This document shows positions 1-8,578 of a stretch of 64,000 nucleotides of DNA, piece by piece. Below the pieces are notes generated by a model that searched no databases, was not told where the DNA came from, and saw only the letters and a list, made by a program, of their open reading frames with translations. Positions within the stretch are counted from its first letter, which is position 1. The number at the start of each line of letters is the position of its first letter. The DNA is from Vibrio hepatarius (GTDB lineage: Bacteria; Pseudomonadota; Gammaproteobacteria; Enterobacterales; Vibrionaceae), in NCBI RefSeq assembly GCF_011806575.1, contig NZ_JAATOO010000022.1:18315-82314 (forward strand), given 5' to 3'. The position numbers and the translations under genes were made by a program.

Positions 1-1
1 C

Positions 2-109
2 GTCAACCCAGACAATCTCACTTCGTCCGTGGCGACTATTCAGTTTATACTGTCGGATAGCGAAGACTTTACTATTGAAGTAGAAAGCCGCTTCATTAAG
101 AAGCTCTGA
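2..109 (+). CDS. C-terminal end of an unidentified protein, cut by the window edge
   Basis: An open frame enters from the left edge and ends in TGA at 107-109, giving the last 35 residues (ending in FIKKL). A Rho-independent hairpin follows 20 bp later on the same strand, which supports a real rightward gene ending here. The visible residues are mixed polar and beta-rich (for example ATIQFILSDSEDFTIEVES), with no motif I recognise. In related vibrios a small conserved gene lies before srkA, but I cannot name this one. Confidence 0.55.
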   Translation, partial: VNPDNLTSSVATIQFILSDSEDFTIEVESRFIKKL

Positions 110-129
110 CGATTTCTACCCCATCATGG

Positions 130-160
130 AAAAAGGCTCAGCAATGAGCCTTTTTTATTT
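130..160 (+). terminator. Rho-independent terminator between the partial gene and srkA
   Basis: Stem AAGGCTCA (133-140), loop GCAA, arm TGAGCC followed by six T (151-156). It ends the upstream partial gene. It also covers the in-frame ATGs at 126 and 144, which argues that srkA translation starts after it, at 162. Confidence 0.85.
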
Positions 161-161
161 T

Positions 162-1148
162 ATGACCCAACAAGCTTTTAACTTTGATGCCTTAACGCCC
201 GATTTTATGTGGTATGCCCTAGAGAGTGTTGGCATTCGTGCTGAGTCTGGGTTCTTGGCGCTCAATAGCTACGAAAACCGCGTCTATCAGTTCACCGACG
301 AAGAGCGTCAACGCTACGTGGTGAAATTTTATCGACCTGAACGCTGGAGTCAGGCGCAAATTCAAGAAGAGCATGACTTTACCCACGAGCTGATTGAAGC
401 CGATATTCCGGTTGCTCCGCCAGTCAAACTCAACGGACAAACCTTGCATCACTACCAAGGTTATCTGTTTGCTCTGTTTGCCAGTGTTGGTGGGCGTCAG
501 TTTGAAGTGGATAATCTCGATCAGCTAGAAGGTGTTGGTCGTTTTCTTGGCCGTATCCACAAGGTGGGTGCGCGCGCACCATTTAAGCACCGCCCGACGA
601 TTGGCTTAGAAGAGTATCTCTATCAACCACGAAAGTTACTGCAAAATTCGTCATTTATTCCGATGCATCTGGAAAACGCATTTTTTAACGACCTCGATCT
701 GCTGATCACATCACTGGAGACCCATTGGAATTCATCGACCAATATCATTCGCGTCCACGGCGACTGCCACCCAGGCAATATTTTGTGGCGTGACGGGCCG
801 ATGTTTGTCGATCTGGATGATTCGCGTAACGGTCCAGCGGTACAAGATCTCTGGATGATGCTCAGTGGTGAGCGCGCTGAGAAAGTGATGCAATTGGACA
901 CCATTCTGGAGGCGTATCAAGAGTTTAACGATTTTAATCTTAACGAATTGAAACTTATTGAACCTTTACGTGGTCTACGTATGGTCCACTATATGGCATG
1001 GTTAGCAAAAAGATGGCAGGATCCTGCTTTTCCGATCGCTTTTCCTTGGTTCGATGATCCAAAATACTGGGAAAGCCAAGTACTTGCTTTCAAAGAGCAG
1101 ATTTCGGCTCTCAACGAGCCACCACTCTCTCTGATGCCACAGTGGTAA
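162..1148 (+). CDS. srkA: Stress response kinase A (YihE/RdoA family)
   Basis: SrkA is a cytoplasmic Ser/Thr protein kinase of the aminoglycoside phosphotransferase/choline kinase fold, linked in E. coli to envelope stress and protection from stress-induced death. The catalytic loop HGDCHPGN is at residues 199-206, the metal-binding DLDD at 217-220, and the VVKFYRPE strand carries the likely ATP-binding Lys55. The start at 162 gives 328 residues, the same length as E. coli SrkA, and the N-terminus (MTQQAFNFDALTPD) aligns with it. The ATG at 126 would translate through the terminator hairpin and is rejected. It sits 31 bp before dsbA, the conserved srkA-dsbA pair, so co-transcription is likely. 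Confidence 0.95.
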   Translation: MTQQAFNFDALTPDFMWYALESVGIRAESGFLALNSYENRVYQFTDEERQRYVVKFYRPERWSQAQIQEEHDFTHELIEADIPVAPPVKLNGQTLHHYQGYLFALFASVGGRQFEVDNLDQLEGVGRFLGRIHKVGARAPFKHRPTIGLEEYLYQPRKLLQNSSFIPMHLENAFFNDLDLLITSLETHWNSSTNIIRVHGDCHPGNILWRDGPMFVDLDDSRNGPAVQDLWMMLSGERAEKVMQLDTILEAYQEFNDFNLNELKLIEPLRGLRMVHYMAWLAKRWQDPAFPIAFPWFDDPKYWESQVLAFKEQISALNEPPLSLMPQW

Positions 1149-1179
1149 CAAACGAAATAACGAGAAAATGGAGTCACCA

Positions 1180-1779
1180 ATGAAAAAGCTGTTTGCCCTA
1201 GTCGCAACACTTATGCTGAGCCTTTCTGCTCATGCAGCGCAATTTAAAGAAGGTCAGCACTACAAGGTTCTTGATCTAGAAGCTTCATCAAAACCAACTG
1301 TTACTGAGTTCTTCTCTTTTTACTGCCCTCACTGTAATTCATTTGAACCAATCATCCAGCAACTGAAAGCGAAGCTGCCAGAAAACGCGAAATTCCAGAA
1401 AAACCACGTGTCGTTCATGGGTGGCAACATGGGTGAGTCAATGAGCAAAGCTTACGCGACCATGGTAGTGCTAAAAGCAGAAGACAAAATGGTACCTGTG
1501 ATGTTTAACCGCATCCACAACATGCGTAAAGCGCCGAAGAACAATGACGAGCTACGTCAGATGTTCGTCGACGAAGGTATCGACGGCAAGAAGTTTGACG
1601 CGGCATTTAACGGCTTTGCGGTAGATTCCATGGTTCGCCGCTTCGACAAGCAGTTTAAAGACAGCGGCTTGTCTGGCGTTCCAGCGGTAGTGGTGAACAA
1701 CAAGTACCTAGTTCAAGCACAAAGCATCAAAACGATGGATGAGTACTTCGACTTGGTCAACTACTTACTAACCAAATAA
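1180..1779 (+). CDS. dsbA: Periplasmic thiol:disulfide oxidoreductase DsbA
   Basis: DsbA introduces disulfide bonds into secreted proteins in the periplasm and is reoxidised by DsbB. A signal peptide (MKKLFALVATLMLSLSAHA) precedes a thioredoxin fold with the active site CPHC at precursor residues 49-52 and a cis-Pro loop (GVPAVVV) near residue 168. The length of 199 residues is normal for the family. The start at 1180 is chosen over ATG 1168 because GGAG at 1170-1173 is correctly spaced and the signal peptide then begins with its basic residues. It follows srkA closely and ends in a terminator. In V. cholerae the orthologue (TcpG) is needed for folding of virulence factors; that link is family knowledge, not seen here. 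Confidence 0.97.
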   Translation: MKKLFALVATLMLSLSAHAAQFKEGQHYKVLDLEASSKPTVTEFFSFYCPHCNSFEPIIQQLKAKLPENAKFQKNHVSFMGGNMGESMSKAYATMVVLKAEDKMVPVMFNRIHNMRKAPKNNDELRQMFVDEGIDGKKFDAAFNGFAVDSMVRRFDKQFKDSGLSGVPAVVVNNKYLVQAQSIKTMDEYFDLVNYLLTK

Positions 1780-1799
1780 CACCATCAGCGATAGACGAG

Positions 1800-1827
1800 A
1801 AAGGGAGCATTACGCTCCCTTTTTTAT
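1800..1827 (+). terminator. Rho-independent terminator after dsbA
   Basis: Stem GGGAGC (1803-1808), loop ATTAC, arm GCTCCC (1814-1819) and a T tract. It lies between convergent dsbA and yihG and overlaps the last codon of yihG. Confidence 0.85.
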
Positions 1828-2717
1828 TTGCTTTGGTAAATCTTCTGCAATAGCACATCTTTATCTTGCCAAATCGACGTCAGCCATTGCTGGAACTGAC
1901 GCTTAAATGGCTTATCGTTAAAGTAATCGCCACGCACGTGCTCATTAACAGGCAGCACTTTGGTGCGTACGACAATCTTCGTCATTCGTCCCATCAACAT
2001 ATCTTTAAATGGCTTTTCTGTGTTTTCAGGGTACGCCAAAGTAACATCAATAATGTTCTCAAACTGATCCCCCATCGCCGCTAGCGTATAAGCGATACCG
2101 CCCGTTTTGGGTGGAAGTAGGTGTTGGTAGCCCACTTTACTGCTACGCTGCTTTTCACTGGTAAAGCGCGTGCCTTCGACGTAGTTCACCACTGTTGTCG
2201 GCGCGTATTTGAATTTCTCGCACGAGCGGCGTGTCGTCAGCAGGTCTTGGCCCCGTTTCTCCGGATGACGGATGAGATATTCGCGAGAATAGCGACGCAT
2301 AAATGGCATGTCTAACGCCCAACACGCCATCCCCAGAAACGGGATATACATCAGTTGCTGTTTAAGGAAAAACTTTGGCATCGGGATACGGTCTTTAAAC
2401 ACGCAACAAAGCACGACGATATCAGTCCAACTCAAATGGTTACTGATCAGCAAATACCATCCGTCTTTCTTGAGTTGCTCACCACCTTCAATATCCCACT
2501 CTACACGATTGGTGATCGCCAACACTTTGGCATTAATCGTCGCCCACAACCACATCACTTGATTGGCAACAGACGTTGCTTTCGCCTTTTGCTTTGGGTT
2601 CGGTAATAACACCTTAAAGAGTGCAATGACGCATATCGCAACAGAGCAAACTACCGAGTTTAGGGTGACGATAAAAATATTAAAAATAAAAACTAAAAAG
2701 GGCAGCATAACTCTCAA
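1824..2717 (-). CDS. yihG: Probable lysophosphatidic acid-type acyltransferase YihG
   Basis: This is a membrane-bound PlsC/LPLAT-family acyltransferase. Two hydrophobic stretches occupy residues 1-38. The catalytic NHLSWTD motif (NHxxxxD) lies at 93-99 and the acceptor-binding block VEGTRF near 180. Family members transfer acyl chains to lysophospholipid; YihG in E. coli affects phospholipid acyl composition. The stretch ACWALDMPFMRRYSREYLIR closely matches E. coli YihG, and the length (297) is close to its 310. The start is TTG/ATG-ambiguous near the N-terminus (Met1 or Met4). It is convergent with srkA-dsbA, as in E. coli, and transcribed alone. Confidence 0.9.
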   Translation of the reverse strand: MRVMLPFLVFIFNIFIVTLNSVVCSVAICVIALFKVLLPNPKQKAKATSVANQVMWLWATINAKVLAITNRVEWDIEGGEQLKKDGWYLLISNHLSWTDIVVLCCVFKDRIPMPKFFLKQQLMYIPFLGMACWALDMPFMRRYSREYLIRHPEKRGQDLLTTRRSCEKFKYAPTTVVNYVEGTRFTSEKQRSSKVGYQHLLPPKTGGIAYTLAAMGDQFENIIDVTLAYPENTEKPFKDMLMGRMTKIVVRTKVLPVNEHVRGDYFNDKPFKRQFQQWLTSIWQDKDVLLQKIYQSK

Positions 2718-2951
2718 GAGTGAGACCTCTACAAAATTGATAAATATTCAGCTCCCGGTGAACTACGTTGTATTTATGGGAATTATTTCATTAACAACGA
2801 CATTCACATTTATTTACTTCATTAGAAATAAAACAGTGTGTAATTATACGAATCCCAAATGACTTTGGAATCATTACGCAGATGGTCTGATTAGTTTCAT
2901 GTCCTTATCGTAGTGTTCAACTATTATAAAAAATCCCTAAGGGAAGCAACG

Positions 2952-3932
2952 ATGAAAGCTCAACACACACTGTTCATTTTCGCGCTGGCGGCGTCGCCCT
3001 GTATGGCGAAATTAGCTCAAAATCCCGGAATAAGTGGCGAAGTGGCGCTAAGTACTGGCTACGTGTCGTCCAAATCCAACTTTGATACCGAAGCAGACAA
3101 ACGCATAGACAGTCTAAATCAAGACGCGTCGACGGATTCTCGCGGTATCGTTATTCCGCTCGGTAATCTCGCCTACACCTTTGGCTCAGAGTTAGATAAG
3201 CAAGTTTACATCGGGACATCACGTGAAGATATTGCCGTCGGTGCACTCGCGCTAGAGATCGGGTACATGCAAGAACTTAACTCTGGAACTATCGTCGATG
3301 TTTCAGTGCTACCCAGCGTGATGTCACGAGAGGTCTGGGAAGACCCGTTTTTGGAAGGTCAAAGACGTCATAAAACAGACGAAGATGGTATGGCGTATCG
3401 ACTCAAGCTCAGCAATATTAATGGCTCGAACTTTAGTCTAGATACCGCATATGGCACCCGAGACGTGGATGATGAACTGTCGGGTACAACCCAGCTTTCT
3501 CAAGCAGAAGCGAAATTGTTGGATCGCGACTTAGATTGGTATCTAATCAGAGCGAGTTATCGTTTCTCGTTAAGCGAATCAAACTATCTGACCCCAACAC
3601 TCACTTATACTTCAACCGATGCGGATGGCGATGCAAATTCCAGTGACTCGGTCAGAGCCGAAGCTATGTATGCAGCTTTGTTCGACCACCATAAGCTAGC
3701 GATTACCGCGGCCTACACGAACCGTTCATTTGATGAGAAAAACCCGTTGTTTGATAAAAAACGCGACGAGAATATCTATAGCTTATTTGCCGCGTATGAA
3801 TATCGTCTGAGCGGTGATTGGCAAGATTGGTCTTTCATTTCTTTGGCGGGCTACAAAAATACTGATTCTGATATCGAGTTCTACGACAAGAGCCAGTTTT
3901 TAACCACGGTAGGGATGAGTTACCACTTCTAA
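2952..3932 (+). CDS. Outer-membrane beta-barrel protein, DUF2860 family
   Basis: The product begins with a signal peptide (MKAQHTLFIFALAASPCMA) and consists of alternating amphipathic strands ending in a C-terminal Phe (GMSYHF), the usual signature for outer-membrane assembly by Bam. It resembles the DUF2860 family, which is largely confined to vibrios and has no established function. The start at 2952 is preceded by AAGGGAAG at a good distance; the earlier in-frame Met at 2913 would bury the signal peptide. The mature length of about 307 residues suits a 12- to 14-strand barrel. A strong terminator follows. The gene is monocistronic and divergent from yihG across 234 bp. Porin- or adhesin-like roles are possible but not shown. 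Confidence 0.75.
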   Translation: MKAQHTLFIFALAASPCMAKLAQNPGISGEVALSTGYVSSKSNFDTEADKRIDSLNQDASTDSRGIVIPLGNLAYTFGSELDKQVYIGTSREDIAVGALALEIGYMQELNSGTIVDVSVLPSVMSREVWEDPFLEGQRRHKTDEDGMAYRLKLSNINGSNFSLDTAYGTRDVDDELSGTTQLSQAEAKLLDRDLDWYLIRASYRFSLSESNYLTPTLTYTSTDADGDANSSDSVRAEAMYAALFDHHKLAITAAYTNRSFDEKNPLFDKKRDENIYSLFAAYEYRLSGDWQDWSFISLAGYKNTDSDIEFYDKSQFLTTVGMSYHF

Positions 3933-3941
3933 ACCGATAAA

Positions 3942-3969
3942 AAAAACCACCTTCAATAAGGTGGTTTTT
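3942..3969. terminator. Bidirectional terminator between DUF2860 gene and CysB-type regulator
   Basis: A perfect 12-bp stem (3942-3953 with 3958-3969, loop CAAT) has A tracts on the left and T tracts on the right, so it can end transcription from both converging genes. Confidence 0.85.
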
Positions 3970-3990
3970 AACTCACTCAGCAGACTATCG

Positions 3991-4962
3991 CTAACGATAA
4001 GTAAGTAACTGGACGTCTTCAAACCATTTCATCAGTTCAGATTTTGACATGTGCGCGGTTTCTTCGATCACCGAGCGGGTCAAATGCGGTGCGAACTTCT
4101 CGATAAAGTCGTACATATAGCGCTGTAAGTAAATGTTTTTACTATAACAAAGCCATGCATAACAATCAGGGACTAGCCCTTCTAGCGAACGCACTGCGAT
4201 CGAACTGCTCATCGAGTGAGTCGCAACCGAAGCAATAATGCCGATGCCTACACCCATGCTGACGTATTCTTTGATCACATCCACATCCATCGCCGTAACG
4301 ATATATTGTGGGTCTAAACCGCGCTGAGCAAAGGCGTTATCAATCGCGATACGCCCGGTTGATTTGAGCTCGTAACTGATCAGTTTTTCTTGAGCGATCT
4401 GCTCAAGCGTGACCGTTTCCGCCGTCGCCAACGGGTGGTCAGATGGCACAATCAAACTCAATGACCATTTGTAAGCTGGCAGCATCGCCAGATCCATTTG
4501 CTCATCAACGTCTTGAGCCACAATCGAGAAATCGTATGGACCAGTTGGTAATGTATTACCACGAGTGTCAGGTTCAATCGTCCCCATGTGCAGCGATACT
4601 TTGGGGTAGCGGTTCATAAAGTAGCGGACGCTTTCTGGTAACAAGAACTTGGCAATCGCGTTGGTAGTGTAAATATTGAGGCGACCTTGCTCCGGAGAGG
4701 AAACACTGGCTGAAATTGCTTTGATACGGTCTTCAATTTCCAGCATTTGGCTGGCTTCATGGATGATCTGTTTACCGATTTCGGTCGGGCCGGATAAATG
4801 TTTACCGTGTCGCTCAAAAATCTGTACGCCGAGTTCATCTTCCAGCAGCGCAACCTGCTTACTGATCCCTGGTTGAGAAGTGAATAACTTCTGCGAAGTT
4901 AATGAAATATTGTATCCGTTTCGCTGAATTTCGCGAATATAGCGAAGTTGTTGCAGCTTCAT
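3991..4962 (-). CDS. CysB-type LysR transcriptional regulator
   Basis: This is a LysR-family activator with the CysB N-terminus: MKLQQLRYI, then a helix-turn-helix with TSQPGISKQVALLEDELG at about 28-45, followed by an effector domain. The length of 323 matches CysB/Cbl (about 324/316). The C-terminal block RYMYDFIEKFAPHLTR is shared with CysB, but many effector-domain positions differ, so it may be a second CysB-like paralogue and not the main cysteine regulator. CysB proteins bind O-acetyl- or N-acetyl-serine to control sulfur assimilation; that role is inferred here. On its strand, TTGCTA and TTATAA hexamers 17 bp apart in the upstream 128 bp could form its promoter. Confidence 0.8.
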   Translation of the reverse strand: MKLQQLRYIREIQRNGYNISLTSQKLFTSQPGISKQVALLEDELGVQIFERHGKHLSGPTEIGKQIIHEASQMLEIEDRIKAISASVSSPEQGRLNIYTTNAIAKFLLPESVRYFMNRYPKVSLHMGTIEPDTRGNTLPTGPYDFSIVAQDVDEQMDLAMLPAYKWSLSLIVPSDHPLATAETVTLEQIAQEKLISYELKSTGRIAIDNAFAQRGLDPQYIVTAMDVDVIKEYVSMGVGIGIIASVATHSMSSSIAVRSLEGLVPDCYAWLCYSKNIYLQRYMYDFIEKFAPHLTRSVIEETAHMSKSELMKWFEDVQLLTYR

Positions 4963-5090
4963 TGTCTATCCCTCGTCGCGTACTCGATTACACAACCACC
5001 ACTTATGAATGAGTTACTGGTTATAACAATATATCCCTAACAATAGCAAGTAGATAGCTATGTTAAGGCCCGTAAACTGGTGTGATACGA

Positions 5091-6005
5091 CTAACGAGGC
5101 TGCGTCGCGTTAAACGCACTCATGCAGTTGATGATACACGACTTCATCTCTTTGATTGAACTGCTCTGCAATCGCCCCTTACGCATCACCAAGTCAACGG
5201 ACGTATCTAGAGTATGCATGCCCTCGACAGGAATCGCGACAAAACAGTGATTTTGCAACTCTTTCGCCACGCACACTTTCGGTAGCAAGGCTCCGCCGAG
5301 TCCGACTTCAACAAAGTTTTTCAGTGCTTCGAAGGAGTTGCACTCCATGATCGATTTCAAGCGAATTTGTTGGCGAGCTTCATAAAGATTCACCGCACGG
5401 CGGATACTGAACGATTCGGTCAATAACGCCAGCGGGATCTCGGACAGTTGGGAAGGAGAACAAATCTCGAGTGAAGCCCAAGGGCTATGGTTTGGCACCA
5501 ATAAGCTCAGCTCTTGGAAAGCGCAGGAATAGAGTACGTCGACTTTTGGGTCGTGCTTGGCATTGAGCAGTAAACCGATGTCCGATTCTTCGTTCTTGAT
5601 GCTATCGATGACATCATCGCCACCACCTACTTGCAACACCAGCTTGACCCCTGGGTGCAAACGCGAAAACTGTGTAATCGCGTTATTGAGTAAGTCAGGG
5701 ATAAAGCCGCCACCGATCGAGATACGCAGAGTCCCCGATTGCAGAAGCTCGATTTCTGACAGTTGCGAGATAAAGTCATTTTTACGCTGATTGACGTCTT
5801 GAATGTACTCGGTCAAACGAAGACCCGATTCGGTCAGATTGACTCCGCGACCAATGCGGTCGAGTAGCTGCACATCGAGTTGTGACTCTAGCTGAGCCAC
5901 TTTGCGGCTAATCGCCGACGGCGAAACGTGCAGAATCTCCGACGCTGCACGAATACTTTTGGTTTTAGCGACCACCTCGAAATATCTTAAGGCTCTATCA
6001 TCCAT
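5091..6005 (-). CDS. LysR-family transcriptional regulator, last gene of the M20/DUF3100 cluster
   Basis: The N-terminal winged helix-turn-helix is clear (SIRAASEILHVSPSAISRKV, about residues 17-36), followed by a type 2 periplasmic-binding-fold effector domain from about 90 to 295. The length is 304, normal for LysR proteins. It lies 21 bp downstream of the M20 amidohydrolase on the same strand, so it is probably co-transcribed with it and with the two membrane proteins upstream. The natural inference is that it senses a substrate or product of that pathway and controls the cluster, perhaps through the inverted repeat at 8579-8663. No closer subgroup can be assigned. Confidence 0.85.
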   Translation of the reverse strand: MDDRALRYFEVVAKTKSIRAASEILHVSPSAISRKVAQLESQLDVQLLDRIGRGVNLTESGLRLTEYIQDVNQRKNDFISQLSEIELLQSGTLRISIGGGFIPDLLNNAITQFSRLHPGVKLVLQVGGGDDVIDSIKNEESDIGLLLNAKHDPKVDVLYSCAFQELSLLVPNHSPWASLEICSPSQLSEIPLALLTESFSIRRAVNLYEARQQIRLKSIMECNSFEALKNFVEVGLGGALLPKVCVAKELQNHCFVAIPVEGMHTLDTSVDLVMRKGRLQSSSIKEMKSCIINCMSAFNATQPR

Positions 6006-6026
6006 CGGTCTTGTACTGCTACTCCG

Positions 6027-7199
6027 TTATTTAGCCAGCAAATGTTGCACGAGCCTTACCCAGAAGTTAGCGCCAATCGGCAGCACATCATCATTGAAGT
6101 CGTAGTTCGGGCTATGCAGGTTATGGGTATGTTGTTGGCTACCGTTACCTAGCCAGATATACGCGCCAGGGCGCTGCTCCAACATAAATGCAAAGTCTTC
6201 ACCGCCCATACTTGCTGGTGGGTTAAGGTGTAAGCGCGAGATCTCCGGCATTTGTTCCAACACGGCGCGACACTTTGCCGCTTCCTCTGGCGTGTTGATC
6301 GTCGCGGGATAGCGTCGAGTATATACAATTTCCGCCTTGCACCCTTGTGCATGCGCAATATTTGTCACAACGTCTTTCATACGCGATTCGATCAAATCAC
6401 GGACCTGAGGACAGAACGAGCGAGTTGTCCCGGCGAATACGACTTCTTCGGGAATCACGTTGTAAGCATGGCCAGCGTTGATTTGCGTTACGCTGATCAC
6501 TCCAGACTTTTGTGGGTCAAGATTACGGCTAATCACGCTTTGTAACGCATTGATGATCAAACTGGCGGTATAGACTGGGTCGATGGTGTCGTGCGGCATT
6601 GCGCCGTGTCCACCAGCGCCGACAATTTTGATGTCAAAGGTGTCGAATGCGGCCATGACTGCGCCGTCATGCACCGCAGCTTCACCAGCAGGCAGTGCTG
6701 GCCAGTTGTGTAGACCATACACTTCTTTGACCGGAAAACGCTCAAACAGACCATCTTCAATCATCGCTTTTGCACCCGCTTCATTTTCTTCCGCGGGTTG
6801 GAAAATAAAGTGTACGGTCCCTTTAAAGTACGGATTTTTCGCCAGCATCACAGCGGCGCCGAGCAACATCGTGGTGTGGCCATCGTGACCACAAGCGTGC
6901 ATTTTGCCTTGGTGGGTCGAGCAGTGCGCGAAGGTATTCAACTCATCGAGGTTGAGTGCGTCCATATCCGCGCGCAGGCCGATGCTTTCTCCCGCACCTA
7001 AACTGCCGCGCAAGGTGGCGACTACCCCAGTGCCACCTAGGCCACGATGTACTTCTAAACCTAAACTGGTGAGGATATCGGCAATAATTTCCGACGTCCT
7101 GAACTCTTCATAAGCGGTTTCAGGGTGGGCATGGATATCACGTCGCCATTGTACGAGCTGAGCATGCTCTTCGGAGTGATGTTTGATGTATTCAGTCAT
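6027..7199 (-). CDS. M20-family metallo-amidohydrolase (hippurate hydrolase/N-acyl-amino acid amidohydrolase type)
   Basis: A di-metal peptidase of the M20D group, predicted cytoplasmic (no signal peptide). Metal-binding residues are visible: Cys103 and His105 in MHACGHDGH (100-108), Glu137-Glu138 in QPAEEN, His in YGLHNWP, and a final His in the HNLHSPNYDFND block near the C-terminus. The dimerisation domain inserts at about 185-295. The length of 390 is typical. Relatives cleave N-acyl or N-benzoyl amino acids, IAA-amino acid conjugates or p-aminobenzoyl-glutamate; the substrate cannot be read from sequence. It is flanked by two membrane proteins upstream and a LysR gene downstream, suggesting uptake followed by hydrolysis of an N-acylated amino acid. 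Confidence 0.88.
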   Translation of the reverse strand: MTEYIKHHSEEHAQLVQWRRDIHAHPETAYEEFRTSEIIADILTSLGLEVHRGLGGTGVVATLRGSLGAGESIGLRADMDALNLDELNTFAHCSTHQGKMHACGHDGHTTMLLGAAVMLAKNPYFKGTVHFIFQPAEENEAGAKAMIEDGLFERFPVKEVYGLHNWPALPAGEAAVHDGAVMAAFDTFDIKIVGAGGHGAMPHDTIDPVYTASLIINALQSVISRNLDPQKSGVISVTQINAGHAYNVIPEEVVFAGTTRSFCPQVRDLIESRMKDVVTNIAHAQGCKAEIVYTRRYPATINTPEEAAKCRAVLEQMPEISRLHLNPPASMGGEDFAFMLEQRPGAYIWLGNGSQQHTHNLHSPNYDFNDDVLPIGANFWVRLVQHLLAK

Positions 7200-7259
7200 A
7201 ACCTTTTTCTAGCTGTTTTATTGTTTTGATTAATCTTAGGTAGCATTGGTTGAACGCGC

Positions 7260-7730
7260 TTAAAGCAGCGCGTTCGCAACCAATACAGAACCAATGTACG
7301 TTCCGGTAAACACTAGGATAGCAATCAGTACGATCTTACCGCCGGCAGATTTAAAGGTCGTGACCTCGTGTTTGCTGATCGCCAAACCTGCATACGCCAA
7401 CACCGGCGTCACCAAACTCAAAAAGTTAATGTCTTTTACGTAGCTAAGGATCGGCTCCGCAAGCGGTGAGGCCGGAATGGTCAGTAACACGCTGACCAGT
7501 GACAACCAAGCCACCGACGGCAAATAAAACGGCATGACTTTCGCGAGCACCAAGCCTGCCATCACCATGGCAAAGATGATCGCCATACCCGGCAGTGCCG
7601 AAAGCGGCGTCACACCGGTACCAGTCCAGTTACTGATCAGCGCGACAACACACACAATCGCCAACACCATCGCGTAATCGATCAGATTAATATCGGCATT
7701 TACATTCTTTTTCGTTGCTGCATTAGACAT
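7260..7730 (-). CDS. Small integral membrane protein, partner of the DUF3100-like protein
   Basis: This 156-residue protein has four to five hydrophobic helices (for example YAMVLAIVCVVALISNW, GMAIIFAMVMAGLVLA and IVLIAILVFTGTYIGSVLVA) and no signal for export. Its start overlaps the end of the upstream membrane gene by 8 bp, which indicates translational coupling and probably a fixed stoichiometry. I do not recognise a named family with certainty. By context it is the small subunit of a two-component permease serving the M20 amidohydrolase gene 60 bp downstream. Alternatives are an accessory subunit or an exporter. Confidence 0.75.
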   Translation of the reverse strand: MSNAATKKNVNADINLIDYAMVLAIVCVVALISNWTGTGVTPLSALPGMAIIFAMVMAGLVLAKVMPFYLPSVAWLSLVSVLLTIPASPLAEPILSYVKDINFLSLVTPVLAYAGLAISKHEVTTFKSAGGKIVLIAILVFTGTYIGSVLVANALL

Positions 7731-8565
7731 TTAGATCACTCCCTGGCTGTTGTGTTTGTTTCTCCGTCTTGTTCCCCACCAGTAAGCGGTAGAGTTTTTC
7801 GGTCAAAGGTAAAGCAATAAATAGCCCGACAAATAGACCTGTCGCATTAGTTAACAAGTTGCTTGCACCAGCTAAAGCAAGGATTTCCTCTTTCATCGCC
7901 GGAACACTTTCACCCAACGCAGCAGAACATGCCGCGGTCATACTGCCGCTACCCACACCACATGCCATCGCCAATGCGCGCACATCAAACCATTCTGTTG
8001 ACGCCAGTAAAGAAGCCAAAATCGCGAAATACAGCGTGCCGAACATAGTGCCCATGACATAAACCCCCATAACACCGATCCCTTCCGGACTCTTCAAGCC
8101 ATATTTATCAGAGATCAGTGCGATATTCGGCTCACGCGCGATAGAGAAACACGCACCAATCGACTCACGTCCCATCTTCAGCAACAATATCGCGACAGGC
8201 ATTGCGACTAAGATAGTACCGAGGTTACCGAGTTCCTGAAAAATCATCGCCGGACCAACCGCCAAGATTTTGTTTAGAGAAGGACCGATAAGCGTGCCGA
8301 ATTTCGCCAAGAAAGGAAGAACGGAAATAATGATGATTGGCGTGGCTTTTTCAGCCTGTTTTGAACTCAGTACCCGTTTCGCGGCGCCGACGACATTCGG
8401 ATTAAAGAGCAAACCGATGATAAATGCGTAAAAGAGGGGGAGCAGTACCACACTGCTGCTGCCTAGCGGCACTTTAACCACGCCGACGAGCTCGGCAATG
8501 ACCGCTATTGCAATCACCAAGAGGTGAAGTCGCCAGTTGCCCAACTGGCCTTTTAAGCTGTTCAT
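7723..8565 (-). CDS. DUF3100-like integral membrane protein, probable permease subunit
   Basis: The 280-residue product has about eight hydrophobic helices, an Asn/Gly-rich loop (AIIGLLFNPNVVG), and a helix with ACGVGSGSMTAACSAALG near residue 200 that looks like a substrate pathway. I place it, with moderate confidence, in DUF3100, a family of unknown function often found beside M20 amidohydrolases. It is the first gene of a leftward cluster (this gene, 7260-7730, M20 amidohydrolase, LysR). Its ribosome-binding site (AAGGAAGC, at 8571-8578) directly adjoins one arm of a 12-bp inverted repeat. Transport of an acylated amino acid or peptide is an inference from context. Confidence 0.7.
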   Translation of the reverse strand: MNSLKGQLGNWRLHLLVIAIAVIAELVGVVKVPLGSSSVVLLPLFYAFIIGLLFNPNVVGAAKRVLSSKQAEKATPIIIISVLPFLAKFGTLIGPSLNKILAVGPAMIFQELGNLGTILVAMPVAILLLKMGRESIGACFSIAREPNIALISDKYGLKSPEGIGVMGVYVMGTMFGTLYFAILASLLASTEWFDVRALAMACGVGSGSMTAACSAALGESVPAMKEEILALAGASNLLTNATGLFVGLFIALPLTEKLYRLLVGNKTEKQTQQPGSDLNV

Positions 8566-8578
8566 ATTTTGCTTCCTT

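Noticed and set aside
2563..2862. 99-codon plus-strand frame opposite the yihG start
   Set aside because: It is mostly antisense to a clear yihG, with poor composition and no ribosome-binding site.
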